Shown here: positions 8,466 through 18,052 of the stretch, piece after piece
How the letters are laid out: each line of letters opens with the position of its first letter
Numbering within the stretch: position 1 is the stretch's first letter
DNA from: Christiangramia aestuarii
Lineage (GTDB): Bacteria; Bacteroidota; Bacteroidia; Flavobacteriales; Flavobacteriaceae
DNA length: 64,000 nucleotides
Assembly (NCBI RefSeq): GCF_009735585.1
Contig: NZ_VJVW01000001.1
Span: 667,698 to 731,697 of the forward strand
Reading direction: 5' to 3'
Translations under genes and position numbers: made by a program
The notes under the pieces: generated by a model
The model's database searches: none
Told to the model about the DNA's origin: nothing
Seen by the model: the letters and a program-made list of their open reading frames with translations, nothing else

Positions 8466-8741
8466 ATGATGGCAGAAGAAAATTCAAAATTTCTAAAAGC
8501 CTACGACATGGCGAGTAGCACCGACCGGCAATTACCGCCAGACGTGATGCTGCATTTTTACGCTCTATACAAGCGTGCAACCGAAAAGAATGGATTCTAC
8601 ATCCCTCCCACAGACAAGGGAGACCTTAGAAGCGCCTTTAAGATCAACGCGCTTCTGCAGGTTAAGGATATAAGCAAAAAGGAAGCTAAGAAGCTTTATA
8701 TAGAGATGGTAGAAACACATATTGGCAAGATCCCCGATTGA
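8466..8741 (+). CDS. Acyl-CoA-binding protein
   Basis: The 91-residue protein is a single four-helix ACBP domain: F-L-K-A-Y-D-M-A, L-P-P-D-V-M-L-H-F-Y-A-L-Y-K-R-A-T and the K-K-E-A-K-K-L-Y-I-E-M-V-E terminal helix. ACBPs bind long-chain acyl-CoA in the cytosol. The canonical Y-x-x-W-x-x-x segment is poorly kept. Two consecutive ATGs (8466, 8469) are both possible starts. It closes the run LUD-cdsA-psd, where acyl-CoA handling fits phospholipid synthesis. Confidence 0.88.
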   Translation: MMAEENSKFLKAYDMASSTDRQLPPDVMLHFYALYKRATEKNGFYIPPTDKGDLRSAFKINALLQVKDISKKEAKKLYIEMVETHIGKIPD

Positions 8742-8763
8742 TCTATTTCAATTAAAAGCAAAA

Positions 8764-8788
8764 AAAAGAGGACTTGATGTCCTCTTTT
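8764..8788. terminator. Bidirectional terminator (ACBP / valS)
   Basis: AAAAGAGGAC (8764-8773) pairs with GTCCTCTTTT (8779-8788) around TTGAT. A and T runs flank both sides, serving the convergent ends at 8741 and 8811. Confidence 0.88.
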
Positions 8789-8810
8789 CTATTTTATATA
8801 CCTGGTAAGC

Positions 8811-11441
8811 TTATCCCAGGCTTTTAAGGCTCGCCTTTAAAGCTTCGATCTTAGCCTCTGCATCGGCTTTCTTGGTCTTCTCAACCTCCACTACTTTCTC
8901 CGGAGCGTTATTCACAAATCTTTCATTAGACAACTTCTTGTCTACAGATTTCAGAAAACCTTCAGTATAGCTCAGTTCCTCCTGGATCTTTTTCTTTTCG
9001 GCCTCAACATCTATGGCTCCAACGATAGGAATGAAATATTCATTGGACCTTACCCTGAATGATAGAGCTCCGTCTACAGAACCATCTACATATTCAAGTT
9101 TCGAGATATTACCCATTTTGGCGATCACACCGTCAAAGGTTGTGGAAGTGTCTTCATTGTTCATCACCTTCAGCTCGATCTCGTTCTTAAAAGAAATGTT
9201 TTTGTCTTTCCTGATCTTTCTAACTCCGGCGATCACTTCAGCCGCTTGGGAGAATTCCCTGATGATCTTTTCATCAAACTGCTTCTGTTCCGGCCATTTT
9301 GCAACGATCAGGGCCTGCTTAGGAGTTCTTTCGGTAATTTCCTGCCAGATCTCTTCGGTCACAAAAGGCATGAAAGGATGAAGTATCTTAAGGTTGTCCT
9401 CAAGAATCTCTATCACCTCTTTATAGGTTTTTGCATCTATAGGTTCACCATAAGCTGGTTTAACCATTTCCAGGAACCAGCTGCAGTAATCGTCCCAAAC
9501 AAGTTTGTAGGTCGCCATCAGAGCGTCACTGATCCTGTATTTTGAATAATGGTCTTCAATCTCTTTAAGGGTACTCTGGAATTTAGCCTTGTACCAGTCT
9601 ATCGCCATCCTGGCAGTTTCAGGCTGCTCCCTTTCTTCTGAGATCTCCCAACCCTGAACCAGGCGGAAAGCATTCCAGATTTTATTAGAAAAAGCACTAC
9701 CCTGCTTACAAAGATCTTCATCGAACATAAGATCATTACCCGCAGGAGAACTTAAAAGCATCCCTACCCTAACTCCGTCTGCCCCATATTGGTCTATAAG
9801 GGCCAGCGGGTCTGGAGAATTCCCCAGCGATTTAGACATTTTTCGTCTTTGCTTGTCCCTTACGATCCCGGTTAGGTACACATTCTTAAAAGGTCTTTCA
9901 CCCCTGTATTCGTAACCTGCCATGATCATCCTGGCCACCCAGAAGAAAAGTATCTCTGGTGCGGTAACCAGGTCATTGGTTGGATAATAATACTCTATCT
10001 CTTTATTTTCTGGCTCCAGGATTCCGTTGAAAACGCTCATTGGCCAAAGCCATGAAGAGAACCAGGTATCCAGCACATCTTTGTCCTGGCTAAGATCTTT
10101 AGCCTGTAGGTCCGCATTTCCAGAAGCTTTTCTGGCTTTTTCCAGTGCCTCTTCAGCAGATTCGGCAACCACAAAATCGTTCTTGCCACTTCCGTAGTAA
10201 TACGCAGGGATCTGATGTCCCCACCATAGCTGGCGGGAAATGTTCCAGTCGCGCACATTTTCCATCCAGTGACGGTAAGTATTCAGGAATTTTTCCGGCA
10301 CCAGGTTTATATCGTCTCCGATCACCGCTTTTAAAGCTGGTTCGGCCATTTCTTTCATTTTAAGGAACCACTGGTCGCTCAATTTAGGTTCGATAACCGC
10401 ACCTGTCCTTTCACTGGTTCCTACTTTGTTCACATGATCTTTCACCTTATCCAGGAAACCGGAAATTTCCAGCTCTTCAACGATCTCTGCCCTTACCACG
10501 AACCTATCCTTACCTTCATAATGCAAACCATATTGGTTTAGAGTAGCATCGTCGTTAAAGATATCGATCACATCCAAGTTATGCTTATCACCCAGGCTCT
10601 TATCGTTCTCGTCGTGGGCAGGAGTCACCTTAAGGCAACCTGTACCAAACTCCATATCTACATATTCATCCTCTACAATAGGGATGGTCCTGTTGCAGAT
10701 AGGCACGATCGCTTTCTTGCCTTTTAGATGAGTAAAACGCTCATCGTTAGGATTGATACAGATCGCGGTATCCCCGAGTATTGTTTCTGGCCTGGTAGTA
10801 GCGATGGTAAGATGATCATCGCTTCCTTCTATTTTATACTTCAAATAGTATAACCTGCCGTTCCTTTCTTCATAATTCACCTCCTCATCAGAGAGCGTTG
10901 TTTTTGCCTGCGGATCCCAGTTCACCATTCTATAACCACGGTAAACAAGGCCTTTTTCATAAAGATCCACGAAAACCTTGATGACTGAAGCAGACATTTT
11001 CTCATCCATCGTAAACTTGGTACGGTCCCAGTCACAGGAAGCTCCCAGTTTCTTCAGCTGCTGAAGGATGATTCCGCCATGCTTATGTGTCCAATCCCAC
11101 GCATGTTGTAGAAATTCGTCCCGGCTAATGCTATTCTTGTCGATACCTTCAGCCTTAAGCTTAGCAACGACCTTGGCCTCTGTAGCAATGGAAGCATGAT
11201 CTGTTCCCGGCACCCAGCAGGCGTTATATCCTTTAAGGCGCGCGCGTCTTACCAGCACATCCTGAATAGTATTATTGAGCATATGCCCCATATGCAGTAC
11301 CCCGGTTACGTTTGGTGGCGGGATCACTATGGTATAAGGCTCTCTTTCATCAACTTCTGAATGAAAATAATTGTTTTTCATCCAGTAGTCGTACCACTTA
11401 TCTTCTACTTTTTTCGCGTTGTACTGTGAAGCAATTGCCAT
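8811..11441 (-). CDS. valS: Valyl-tRNA synthetase
   Basis: ValS charges tRNA-Val and edits mischarged threonine. I choose [11 protein letters not shown] as the start (876 residues); a frame from 11471 adds ten residues without family support. The HIGH-type signature is [12 protein letters not shown] near residue 42, the editing domain follows around 190-340, K-M-S-K-S-L-G-N-S is in the middle, and a C-terminal coiled coil with many Lys/Glu ends the protein. The length is normal for bacterial ValS. It is flanked by terminators or promoters on both sides and appears to be monocistronic. Confidence 0.96.
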   Translation of the reverse strand: MAIASQYNAKKVEDKWYDYWMKNNYFHSEVDEREPYTIVIPPPNVTGVLHMGHMLNNTIQDVLVRRARLKGYNACWVPGTDHASIATEAKVVAKLKAEGIDKNSISRDEFLQHAWDWTHKHGGIILQQLKKLGASCDWDRTKFTMDEKMSASVIKVFVDLYEKGLVYRGYRMVNWDPQAKTTLSDEEVNYEERNGRLYYLKYKIEGSDDHLTIATTRPETILGDTAICINPNDERFTHLKGKKAIVPICNRTIPIVEDEYVDMEFGTGCLKVTPAHDENDKSLGDKHNLDVIDIFNDDATLNQYGLHYEGKDRFVVRAEIVEELEISGFLDKVKDHVNKVGTSERTGAVIEPKLSDQWFLKMKEMAEPALKAVIGDDINLVPEKFLNTYRHWMENVRDWNISRQLWWGHQIPAYYYGSGKNDFVVAESAEEALEKARKASGNADLQAKDLSQDKDVLDTWFSSWLWPMSVFNGILEPENKEIEYYYPTNDLVTAPEILFFWVARMIMAGYEYRGERPFKNVYLTGIVRDKQRRKMSKSLGNSPDPLALIDQYGADGVRVGMLLSSPAGNDLMFDEDLCKQGSAFSNKIWNAFRLVQGWEISEEREQPETARMAIDWYKAKFQSTLKEIEDHYSKYRISDALMATYKLVWDDYCSWFLEMVKPAYGEPIDAKTYKEVIEILEDNLKILHPFMPFVTEEIWQEITERTPKQALIVAKWPEQKQFDEKIIREFSQAAEVIAGVRKIRKDKNISFKNEIELKVMNNEDTSTTFDGVIAKMGNISKLEYVDGSVDGALSFRVRSNEYFIPIVGAIDVEAEKKKIQEELSYTEGFLKSVDKKLSNERFVNNAPEKVVEVEKTKKADAEAKIEALKASLKSLG

Positions 11442-11520
11442 TTCTTGGTCTGATTTTTGAAATAATGGCAAAAGTAATTATTAATGAAGGATTATGAAAG
11501 CTGCTGAAATGATTAAAAGT

Positions 11521-11552
11521 TTTGAGTTTTAAAGTATTTCAGTATATCTTTA
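11521..11552 (+). promoter_or_regulatory. Promoter for the DUF1573 gene (TTTG-N20-TATCTTTA)
   Basis: TTTG at 11521-11524 and TATCTTTA at 11545-11552 are separated by 20 bases, the spacing known for Bacteroidota promoters. The -7 box has one mismatch to TAnnTTTG. The ATG follows after 23 bases. Confidence 0.6.
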
Positions 11553-11575
11553 CTAATCCGCTAAAATTTTAAATT

Positions 11576-11974
11576 ATGAAAAAAATAATCGCAATCGCCA
11601 TATTTGTACTTGCCGGAGTTTCATTCGCTCAGGCTCAGAAAGTTGCAAAGATGGAATTCAAATCTGAAACCATCGATTATGGTGAGATCAAAAAAGGTAG
11701 TGACGGAGTGAGAGTATTCGAATTCACGAATACCGGAGACGCTCCCCTGGTTATCGAAGACGTTAAATCAAGCTGTGGCTGTACCGTTCCGAAGAAACCA
11801 GAAGAACCTATCTTACCTGGAAAAACAGGACAGATCGAGGTGAAATATGACACTAAAAGAGTTGGGCCCATCAGAAAGACCGTTACTGTTTATTCCAATG
11901 CTGAAGAATCTGTAAAAGCTTTGAAGATCAAAGGAAGCGTAGTAGATTCTGAGACAGATGGCGACGACAGCTAA
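11576..11974 (+). CDS. DUF1573 domain secreted protein
   Basis: A Sec signal peptide (K-K-I-I-A-I-A-I-F-V-L-A-G-V-S-F-A, cut near residue 20) precedes one DUF1573 domain, an immunoglobulin-like fold of the HYDIN/ASPM group. The domain signature is clear: F-E-F-T-N-T-G-D-A-P-L-V-I, then S-S-C-G-C-T-V-P-K and L-P-G-K-T-G-Q-I-E-V-K-Y-D. The S-S-C-G-C cysteines may form a disulfide in the periplasm. Total length is 132 residues. No enzymatic role is known for this family. It is monocistronic, with its own promoter and terminator. Confidence 0.9.
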   Translation: MKKIIAIAIFVLAGVSFAQAQKVAKMEFKSETIDYGEIKKGSDGVRVFEFTNTGDAPLVIEDVKSSCGCTVPKKPEEPILPGKTGQIEVKYDTKRVGPIRKTVTVYSNAEESVKALKIKGSVVDSETDGDDS

Positions 11975-11998
11975 ATCTTATAAATATATAATTTTATG

Positions 11999-12028
11999 AG
12001 CCTTCCATCGCGGAAGGCTTTTTTTTTG
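11999..12028 (+). terminator. Terminator after the DUF1573 gene
   Basis: AGCCTTCC (11999-12006) pairs with GGAAGGCT (12012-12019) around ATCGC and is followed by a long T-run. Confidence 0.9.
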
Positions 12029-12166
12029 AATTATACCGAAATTTGCAGGAAACCTGCAAGGCTCGTTTGAATGGCCTTAAATCACAAAAAATACCCGATT
12101 ATTAAGACCTATAATTATTGATTCATATTTAAATTTTGCAATTTTGCAACGCACAAATTTTAAGCT

Positions 12167-13357
12167 ATGCCTAAGATCTCAAACAAAGGGCTGGAAATGC
12201 CTGAATCTCCGATAAGAAAACTGGTTCCTTTTGCTGAAGCAGCTACCAAAAAAGGAAGGAAAATTTATCAACTCAATATTGGCCAGCCGGATATTAAAAC
12301 TCCGGAAGCAGCCCTTGATGCAGTTAGACACCATGATATTGAAGTTTTATCTTACAGCCACTCTGCAGGTTTTGAATCTTATAGAGAAAAACTGGCCGGT
12401 TATTACCAGAAAACCTCTCTTCCCGTAGAGAAGGATGATATCATTATAACCACCGGAGGCTCTGAAGCATTGCTATTTGCTATGGGAAGTATTACAGATC
12501 CGAATGACGAGGTGATCATTCCAGAACCATTCTATGCAAATTATAATGGCTTTGCCACGGCTTCGGGAGTAAAAATAAAACCTATACAGGCCAGCATCGA
12601 GAACAATTTCGCCCTCCCTCCTATTTCGGAATTTGAGAAATTGATCACAGACAAAACCAAAGCCATTCTTCTGTGTAACCCTGGAAACCCAACGGGATAT
12701 CTTTACACTAAGGAAGAGGTTAAACAACTTGCCGATCTTGCTCTTAAACATGATCTTTTTATAGTTTCAGACGAGGTTTACCGGGAGTTTGCTTATGAAG
12801 GTGCGGTACACCATTCCATTATGAGCATCCCGGAACTTGCAAATAATGCCATAATGGTAGATTCAGTTTCCAAGCGTTACAGCATGTGTGGCGCGAGAAT
12901 TGGCTGCCTGGTATCTAAAAACGAGGAGGTAATTGCCACCGCGATGAAATTCGCCCAGGCAAGGCTTAGCCCACCAACTTTCGCCCAGATAGCCAGCGAA
13001 GCTGCTTTGGATACCCCACAGGAATACTTTGACGAAGTGATTGAAGAATATACCTACAGGAGAAATCTTTTGGTAGACGGGCTCGAGAAGATCGAAGGCG
13101 TGAAGGTTGCCAAGCCAAAAGGTGCATTTTATTGTATCGCTGAGCTTCCGGTAGAGGATGCCGATGATTTTGCCAGATGGCTTCTTGAAGAATTCGAGGA
13201 TGATAACGAAACCGTAATGGTTGCTCCGGCAGCAGGCTTCTATTCTACCCCGAACACCGGAAAGAACCAGGTTAGGATCGCTTATGTTCTAAAAAAGGAA
13301 AACCTGGAAAGAGCTATCGACATTCTTGAAAAAGCGCTTAAGCAATATAATAAGTAG
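12167..13357 (+). CDS. PLP-dependent class I/II aminotransferase
   Basis: This 396-residue fold-type I aminotransferase has the N-terminal Q-L-N-I-G-Q-P-D-I, the T-G-G-S-E-A-L cofactor-phosphate region, C-N-P-G-N-P-T-G-Y for substrate binding, V-S-D-E-V-Y-R-E and the Schiff-base lysine K236 in D-S-V-S-K-R-Y-S, with the C-terminal arginine block Q-V-R-I-A-Y. The pattern is that of aspartate/aromatic aminotransferases of the AspC-like I-gamma group, but substrate preference cannot be fixed by reading. murB follows after 5 bases, so the two are probably co-transcribed without an obvious metabolic link. Confidence 0.9.
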   Translation: MPKISNKGLEMPESPIRKLVPFAEAATKKGRKIYQLNIGQPDIKTPEAALDAVRHHDIEVLSYSHSAGFESYREKLAGYYQKTSLPVEKDDIIITTGGSEALLFAMGSITDPNDEVIIPEPFYANYNGFATASGVKIKPIQASIENNFALPPISEFEKLITDKTKAILLCNPGNPTGYLYTKEEVKQLADLALKHDLFIVSDEVYREFAYEGAVHHSIMSIPELANNAIMVDSVSKRYSMCGARIGCLVSKNEEVIATAMKFAQARLSPPTFAQIASEAALDTPQEYFDEVIEEYTYRRNLLVDGLEKIEGVKVAKPKGAFYCIAELPVEDADDFARWLLEEFEDDNETVMVAPAAGFYSTPNTGKNQVRIAYVLKKENLERAIDILEKALKQYNK

Positions 13358-13362
13358 TCTCG

Positions 13363-14376
13363 ATGCGCGTCCTGCGGAATTACTCCCTAAAAAAGCACAA
13401 TAGTTTTGGCATAGAGGTTAAGGCAGACAAGTTTCTCTCTATCCAAAACCTGAAAGATCTGCGCACCATACTTCGCAAGAGTTATGCTGCTGAACTTTTT
13501 ATTTTGGGAGGTGGCAGCAATATGTTGTTAACGAGAGATATTCACAAGACCGTATTGCATATTGCCCTGAAAGGCAAAGAGATCGTTGCTGAAACCGACG
13601 ACGAAGTGACCATTGAGGTCCAGGCGGGAGAGAACTGGCATGAACTGGTCTTATGGACGCTGGAACATAATTTTGGCGGACTCGAAAACCTTTCGCTGAT
13701 CCCCGGCAATGTAGGTACAGCGCCAATTCAAAACATTGGAGCATATGGGGTTGAGCTAAAGGACACTTTTGTGAGCTGTAAGGCCATGAATGTTCAAACC
13801 CTGGAAGAGAAAGAATTCAGTCGTGAAGAATGCGATTTTGGTTACAGGAATTCAATTTTCAAGAACCAGCTAAAAGGGCAGTATATCATTACTTCGGTAA
13901 AATTTCGCCTTAGCAAAAAGGACCATGAATTGCATACCGAATATGGTGCCATCAGGTCTGAACTGGAAAAGCAGGCAATAGAAAACCCTACGATCAGGGA
14001 TATCTCTAATGCAGTAATCGCCATCAGGCAGTCTAAATTACCAGATCCCAACGAAATTGGGAACAGCGGAAGTTTTTTCAAAAACCCGGTCATCGGGGGA
14101 GATCATTTTAAAAAGCTTGAGGAACAATTCCCCGAAATACCGAGTTACAGGATCTCTAATGAAGAGATCAAGGTTCCTGCTGGCTGGTTGATAGACCAGG
14201 CAGGTTACAAGGGATACAGAAGAGGTGATGCCGGGGTTCATAAGAATCAGGCCCTGGTCCTGGTTAATTACGGCGCTGCCACCGGAGAAGAAATATTATC
14301 ACTTTCGCGAGAGATACAGCATAGTATCAAAGAAAAATTCCAGATTGACCTGGAGGCTGAAGTGAATATCATATAA
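13363..14376 (+). CDS. murB: UDP-N-acetylmuramate dehydrogenase
   Basis: MurB reduces UDP-GlcNAc-enolpyruvate to UDP-MurNAc with NADPH and FAD in peptidoglycan synthesis. In 337 residues I see the FAD-binding G-G-G-S-N-M-L-L, the signature I-P-G-N-V-G-T-A-P-I-Q-N-I-G-A-Y-G-V-E, the active-site G-N-S-G-S-F-F-K-N-P and the C-terminal A-G-W-L-I-D-Q-A-G-Y-K-G. This combination fits a type I MurB, like that of E. coli. It follows the aminotransferase by 5 bases and ends at a terminator. Confidence 0.96.
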   Translation: MRVLRNYSLKKHNSFGIEVKADKFLSIQNLKDLRTILRKSYAAELFILGGGSNMLLTRDIHKTVLHIALKGKEIVAETDDEVTIEVQAGENWHELVLWTLEHNFGGLENLSLIPGNVGTAPIQNIGAYGVELKDTFVSCKAMNVQTLEEKEFSREECDFGYRNSIFKNQLKGQYIITSVKFRLSKKDHELHTEYGAIRSELEKQAIENPTIRDISNAVIAIRQSKLPDPNEIGNSGSFFKNPVIGGDHFKKLEEQFPEIPSYRISNEEIKVPAGWLIDQAGYKGYRRGDAGVHKNQALVLVNYGAATGEEILSLSREIQHSIKEKFQIDLEAEVNII

Positions 14377-14379
14377 AAA

Positions 14380-14410
14380 AAGGAGAGCCGCTAAGCTCTC
14401 CCTTTTTTTT
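14380..14410. terminator. Bidirectional terminator (murB / fasciclin gene)
   Basis: GGAGAGC (14382-14388) pairs with GCTCTCC (14395-14401), with an A-run left and a T-run right. It lies between two convergent genes. Confidence 0.87.
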
Positions 14411-14426
14411 AAGATTATCTATATAA

Positions 14427-15044
14427 TTAAGCCTTCTTCATTACTACCGCATCTATAACGTGTACAACTCCGTTAGATGCATCAACATCAGTCATCACCA
14501 CGGTTGCTTTATTTCCGTTCTCGTCGGTCAGGATTACATTTTCTCCTTCAATAGAAGCAACAAGCTTTCCTCCACCTACGGTAGAAACTTCGTATTTCCC
14601 GTCATTATCTTTGATAGCCTGAACCAATTGTTGAGAAGTAACCTCTCCAGAAACCACGTGATATTTCAATACATCTGCAAGTTTCTCTTTATTGTCTGGC
14701 TGCATCAATGATTCTAGGGTAGCCTTGTCAACTTTCGCGAATGCCCCGTTGTGTGGTGCAAATACAGTGAAAGGACCTTCCTCGGTTTTGAACATTTCTG
14801 CAAGATCGGCTGACTGAAGAGCACTAACCAAAGTACTTAGAGTGTCGGTTTCCATTGCTTTAGCAGCAATACTGTTGGATTCCATTTCCATTCTTTCTTT
14901 TTCGGCTTGCATTTCAGCCTCTCTTTCAGCTTCCATTTGTTCCATTTTAGCCTTTTCCTCCTGCTCCTTTTTCTTATCATCTCCACATGAAGTGAACATA
15001 ATTCCTGAAAGCACCAGGGCAGTAAATAACATTTTAAATTTCAT
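14427..15044 (-). CDS. Fasciclin (FAS1) domain lipoprotein
   Basis: A lipoprotein signal ends M-F-T-S-C with the lipidated Cys near residue 20, followed by G-D-D-K-K-K-E-Q-E-E-K, an acidic/lysine stretch similar to Bacteroidota surface-export signals (inference). A Met/Glu/Lys-rich coiled linker (about 25-60) leads to one FAS1 domain (about 65-203) with T-L-S-T-L-V-S-A-L, G-P-F-T-V-F-A-P-H-N-G-A-F and the terminal G-V-V-H-V-I-D-A-V-V-M. FAS1 domains mediate adhesion; the actual ligand is unknown. Length 205 residues. Confidence 0.9.
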   Translation of the reverse strand: MKFKMLFTALVLSGIMFTSCGDDKKKEQEEKAKMEQMEAEREAEMQAEKERMEMESNSIAAKAMETDTLSTLVSALQSADLAEMFKTEEGPFTVFAPHNGAFAKVDKATLESLMQPDNKEKLADVLKYHVVSGEVTSQQLVQAIKDNDGKYEVSTVGGGKLVASIEGENVILTDENGNKATVVMTDVDASNGVVHVIDAVVMKKA

Positions 15045-15184
15045 AATTGTAGTTTTATCATGATTAACGATGCAAGATATTGTGCAAAAGCCACTTATAG
15101 CTTACAATTCGATTAAAGTTTAGTTAAATAGTGTAAAGGATCTATTAATGCTCCGTGCTATTTTTAGTTGCTTCATTTTATTAT

Positions 15185-15192
15185 TATTTTTG
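15185..15192 (+). promoter_or_regulatory. -7 box (TATTTTTG) before the small cysteine-rich gene
   Basis: TATTTTTG fits TAnnTTTG, 18 bases before the ATG at 15211. A TTTT rather than TTTG lies at the -33 distance. Confidence 0.45.
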
Positions 15193-15210
15193 CATCAGAA
15201 TCTTAAGGAT

Positions 15211-15423
15211 ATGAAATTATTAATCATAAGTATTGTTTTACTGGGTCTTGCGTTTGCGGGAATCGCAATCAAGATCTGGGCTAAAAAAGACGGTAAATTT
15301 GCCGGAACCTGCGCCAGCCAGAATCCTTATCTTAACAAATCTGGTGAGCCTTGCAGTTTTTGCGGTAAATTACCAGATGAAATGGAAAATTGTTCTGAAA
15401 CTCCTAAGACCTCGCAGGCTTAA
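15211..15423 (+). CDS. Small membrane or secreted protein with four cysteines
   Basis: The 70-residue product starts M-K-L-L-I-I-S-I-V-L-L-G-L-A-F-A-G; a longer frame from 15148 is not favoured because the promoter-like box lies inside it. One N-terminal hydrophobic segment (2-20) is followed by a short polar tail with Cys at four places, including C-S-F-C. The tail is too small for a known domain; a metal site or disulfides are possible. Its stop overlaps the glycosyltransferase ATG by one base, making it the leader gene of a three-gene run. Function unknown. Confidence 0.75.
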   Translation: MKLLIISIVLLGLAFAGIAIKIWAKKDGKFAGTCASQNPYLNKSGEPCSFCGKLPDEMENCSETPKTSQA

Positions 15424-16526
15424 TGGCAACACTATTACTGGGACTATTCATCCTCGTTAGCTTAGTTAATTTCATTTATTTTTTCTCATTTTTTTCTTTT
15501 TCCACTTCAGGGATTAAGAATAAGCTGCATCCTGAAGTTCCGGTTTCAGTAATTATTTGTGCCAAGAACGAAGAAGAGAATCTCAGGAATTTTCTTCCCT
15601 CCATTATAGAACAGGATTATCCCGATTTCGAGATCATCGTGATCAACGATGCTTCGGTAGATAACACCCTTGAAACCATCGAAGAGTTTCAAAAGATAGA
15701 CCCCCGAATCAAGATTGTAGATGTTCAGAACAATGAAGCTTTCTGGGGGAATAAAAAATACGCCTTAACCCTGGGCATCAAAAAGGCGAAAAACACTCAT
15801 CTACTTTTTACTGATGCCGATTGTGCGCCCCAGTCCAAAAATTGGATCAGGGAAATGTCACGAAATTTTCAACCGGGAAATTCAATCGTTCTTGGCTATG
15901 GTGGCTATTTTCAGCATAAAGGCTCTCTATTGAACAAACTTATAAGGTTCGAAACCCTGCTAACGGCGATCCAGTATTTTTCCTATGCCCGCCTGGGCTC
16001 ACCTTATATGGGTGTTGGCAGGAACCTGGCTTATACTTCTACCCGTTTTTACGAGATGAAAGGATTTGCCAATCATTTACACTTAAGATCGGGAGACGAT
16101 GATCTTTTTGTGAACGAGGCCTCCACCTCAGATAATACCGCTATCTGTTTTCATCCAGATTCCATAACCCGTAGCATCCCAAAGAACAGCTTTTCAGACT
16201 GGTTTCATCAGAAACGTAGGCACGCCTCTGTTGCCGGGTATTATAAGACAAAACATAAGATGCTGCTGGGCTCATTCTATTTATTCAGAATATTATTCTG
16301 GATATTGCTTATAACAATCTTGGCATTGCAGATCTATCCTCAAATCGTACTGGGAATCTTAGGTTTAAAATTATTGATCGAAGCCCTGGTGTACATTAAA
16401 GCAGGAAAAAAACTGAACGAGACAGACGTGGTATGGTTGTTTCCCTTTTTCGATCTCTTTTTAATCTTCACACAATTAGCTATCTTTATCGCTAACCTCA
16501 TTTCAAAACCGAAGCATTGGAAATAA
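15423..16526 (+). CDS. Family 2 glycosyltransferase, membrane-bound
   Basis: The 367-residue protein begins with a membrane span (about 3-22), then a GT-A fold: I-I-C-A-K-N-E-E-E-N, I-V-I-N-D-A-S-V-D-N-T and the metal-binding D-A-D-C, then the acceptor region with W-F-H-Q-K-R-R-H-A-S. Two or three C-terminal spans close it. The plan fits an inner-membrane GT2 transferring sugar to a lipid or polysaccharide; the product cannot be assigned. It overlaps the upstream small gene by one base and the downstream sigma factor by ten, so all three are probably one operon. Confidence 0.88.
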   Translation: MATLLLGLFILVSLVNFIYFFSFFSFSTSGIKNKLHPEVPVSVIICAKNEEENLRNFLPSIIEQDYPDFEIIVINDASVDNTLETIEEFQKIDPRIKIVDVQNNEAFWGNKKYALTLGIKKAKNTHLLFTDADCAPQSKNWIREMSRNFQPGNSIVLGYGGYFQHKGSLLNKLIRFETLLTAIQYFSYARLGSPYMGVGRNLAYTSTRFYEMKGFANHLHLRSGDDDLFVNEASTSDNTAICFHPDSITRSIPKNSFSDWFHQKRRHASVAGYYKTKHKMLLGSFYLFRILFWILLITILALQIYPQIVLGILGLKLLIEALVYIKAGKKLNETDVVWLFPFFDLFLIFTQLAIFIANLISKPKHWK

Positions 16527-17086
16527 ATCCGGACCATCTCCTTGAAAAGATCAGGGAGGCAAAAGACGGAAGTCAATCGGCTTTTAATTACCTTCTCGAC
16601 AGATATTGGAACGACGTTTATGGCTTCCAGTTAAAAAAGACCCGGAACGAGTACGAATCTGAAGACATTACCATACAGACCTTTTCCAAAGCCTTCAATA
16701 AGATCGACACTTTCGACGAGAATTATTCTTTTTCTACCTGGCTGATCGCTATTTCCAAGAACATACACATAGACCAGATTCGTAAGAAAAAAGCAAGTAT
16801 CAGTTCAAAAACATCCATGCAGGATGAGGAAAGGGTTTACGAAATCGCCGATGAAACACCGGGGATTGAAGATAAGCTCATCAAGGAACAAAACCTGGAG
16901 CAATTGCTGGCAGATATCAAACAGCTTAAACCGCATTATCAGGAAGTGATCAACCTGCGCTTTTTTCAGGAAAAATCTTATAAGGAGATCGCCAAAAGCC
17001 TTGATGAACCTATGAACAACATCAAGGTTAAATTGCTTCGTGCCAAGAAACTTCTGGCTGAAATAATTGAGACCAGGAACAGCTAA
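16517..17086 (+). CDS. ECF-like RNA polymerase sigma-70 factor
   Basis: The 189-residue protein has sigma region 2 (about 20-90: [33 protein letters not shown]) and region 4 (about 125-180: [19 protein letters not shown]). The start is TTG at 16517, ten bases inside the glycosyltransferase gene; no in-frame ATG precedes region 2. No anti-sigma gene follows, so control may come through the operon or the rare start codon. Confidence 0.88.
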   Translation: MEINPDHLLEKIREAKDGSQSAFNYLLDRYWNDVYGFQLKKTRNEYESEDITIQTFSKAFNKIDTFDENYSFSTWLIAISKNIHIDQIRKKKASISSKTSMQDEERVYEIADETPGIEDKLIKEQNLEQLLADIKQLKPHYQEVINLRFFQEKSYKEIAKSLDEPMNNIKVKLLRAKKLLAEIIETRNS

Positions 17087-17138
17087 GTAAGGATTTAAAT
17101 CCTGGCGAGTCTAATTTATGCAGTTCAGCTTATTATTG

Positions 17139-17146
17139 TATCTTTG
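17139..17146 (+). promoter_or_regulatory. -7 box (TATCTTTG) before lipA
   Basis: TATCTTTG fits TAnnTTTG, 17 bases before the lipA ATG; TTTA lies 20 bases further upstream as a weak -33. Confidence 0.5.
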
Positions 17147-17163
17147 AACCTCAGATTTTTGCT

Positions 17164-18045
17164 ATGAATACAGACGTTGCGCCCGTAAAATCAAAAACAG
17201 AAAGAAAGCCTAAACCAAAATGGCTTCGTGTAAAACTCCCTACCGGGAAGAAATACACCGAACTTAGAAGTCTTGTAGACAAGTATGACCTGCATACCAT
17301 CTGTACTTCAGGAAGTTGCCCCAATATGGGTGAATGCTGGAGCGAAGGGACTGCCACTTTTATGATCCTTGGTAATATTTGTACCAGGTCCTGTGGCTTT
17401 TGTGGTGTAAAAACAGGACGCCCGGAAACGGTAGACTGGGATGAACCAGAAAAGGTAGCACGCTCCATTAAACTCATGCAGATCAAGCATGCTGTGGTAA
17501 CCAGCGTAGACCGGGACGACCTAAAGGATATGGGGTCGATCATCTGGGCTGAAACCGTAAAGGCGATCAGGCGAATGAATCCTGAAACAACTCTGGAAAC
17601 ACTTATTCCAGACTTTCAGGGAAATGAAAGAAATATAGACAGGATCATCGAGGTAATGCCAGAGGTGGTTTCTCATAATATGGAAACCGTAAAAAGGCTT
17701 ACCAGAGAAGTTAGGATACAGGCTAAATATGACCGAAGCCTCGCTGTTCTTAAATATCTTAAGGATAATGGTATTAGAAGAACCAAATCTGGGATCATGT
17801 TAGGTCTTGGGGAACAGGAAGAAGAAGTTATTCAAACCCTTAAGGATCTTAGAGAAGCAGGAGTAGATGTTGTAACCATTGGCCAGTACTTACAGCCAAG
17901 TAAAAAACACTTACCGGTAAAACAATTTATCACCCCAGACCAGTTCAAAAAATATGAGGAGATAGGTCTTGACCTTGGTTTCAGGCACGTTGAAAGTAGT
18001 GCCCTGGTAAGGTCTTCGTACAAGGCTCAGAAACATATTAACTAG
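17164..18045 (+). CDS. lipA: Lipoyl synthase
   Basis: LipA is a radical-SAM enzyme inserting two sulfurs into octanoyl-protein to make lipoate for the 2-oxoacid dehydrogenase and glycine cleavage complexes. Both cluster motifs are present: the auxiliary [12 protein letters not shown] (Cx4Cx5C) and the radical-SAM C-T-R-S-C-G-F-C (Cx3Cx2C). The C-terminal R-S-S-Y (here V-R-S-S-Y-K-A) completes the auxiliary site. The 293-residue length is normal. gap follows after 7 bases. Confidence 0.97.
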   Translation: MNTDVAPVKSKTERKPKPKWLRVKLPTGKKYTELRSLVDKYDLHTICTSGSCPNMGECWSEGTATFMILGNICTRSCGFCGVKTGRPETVDWDEPEKVARSIKLMQIKHAVVTSVDRDDLKDMGSIIWAETVKAIRRMNPETTLETLIPDFQGNERNIDRIIEVMPEVVSHNMETVKRLTREVRIQAKYDRSLAVLKYLKDNGIRRTKSGIMLGLGEQEEEVIQTLKDLREAGVDVVTIGQYLQPSKKHLPVKQFITPDQFKKYEEIGLDLGFRHVESSALVRSSYKAQKHIN

Positions 18046-18052
18046 TCACTGA

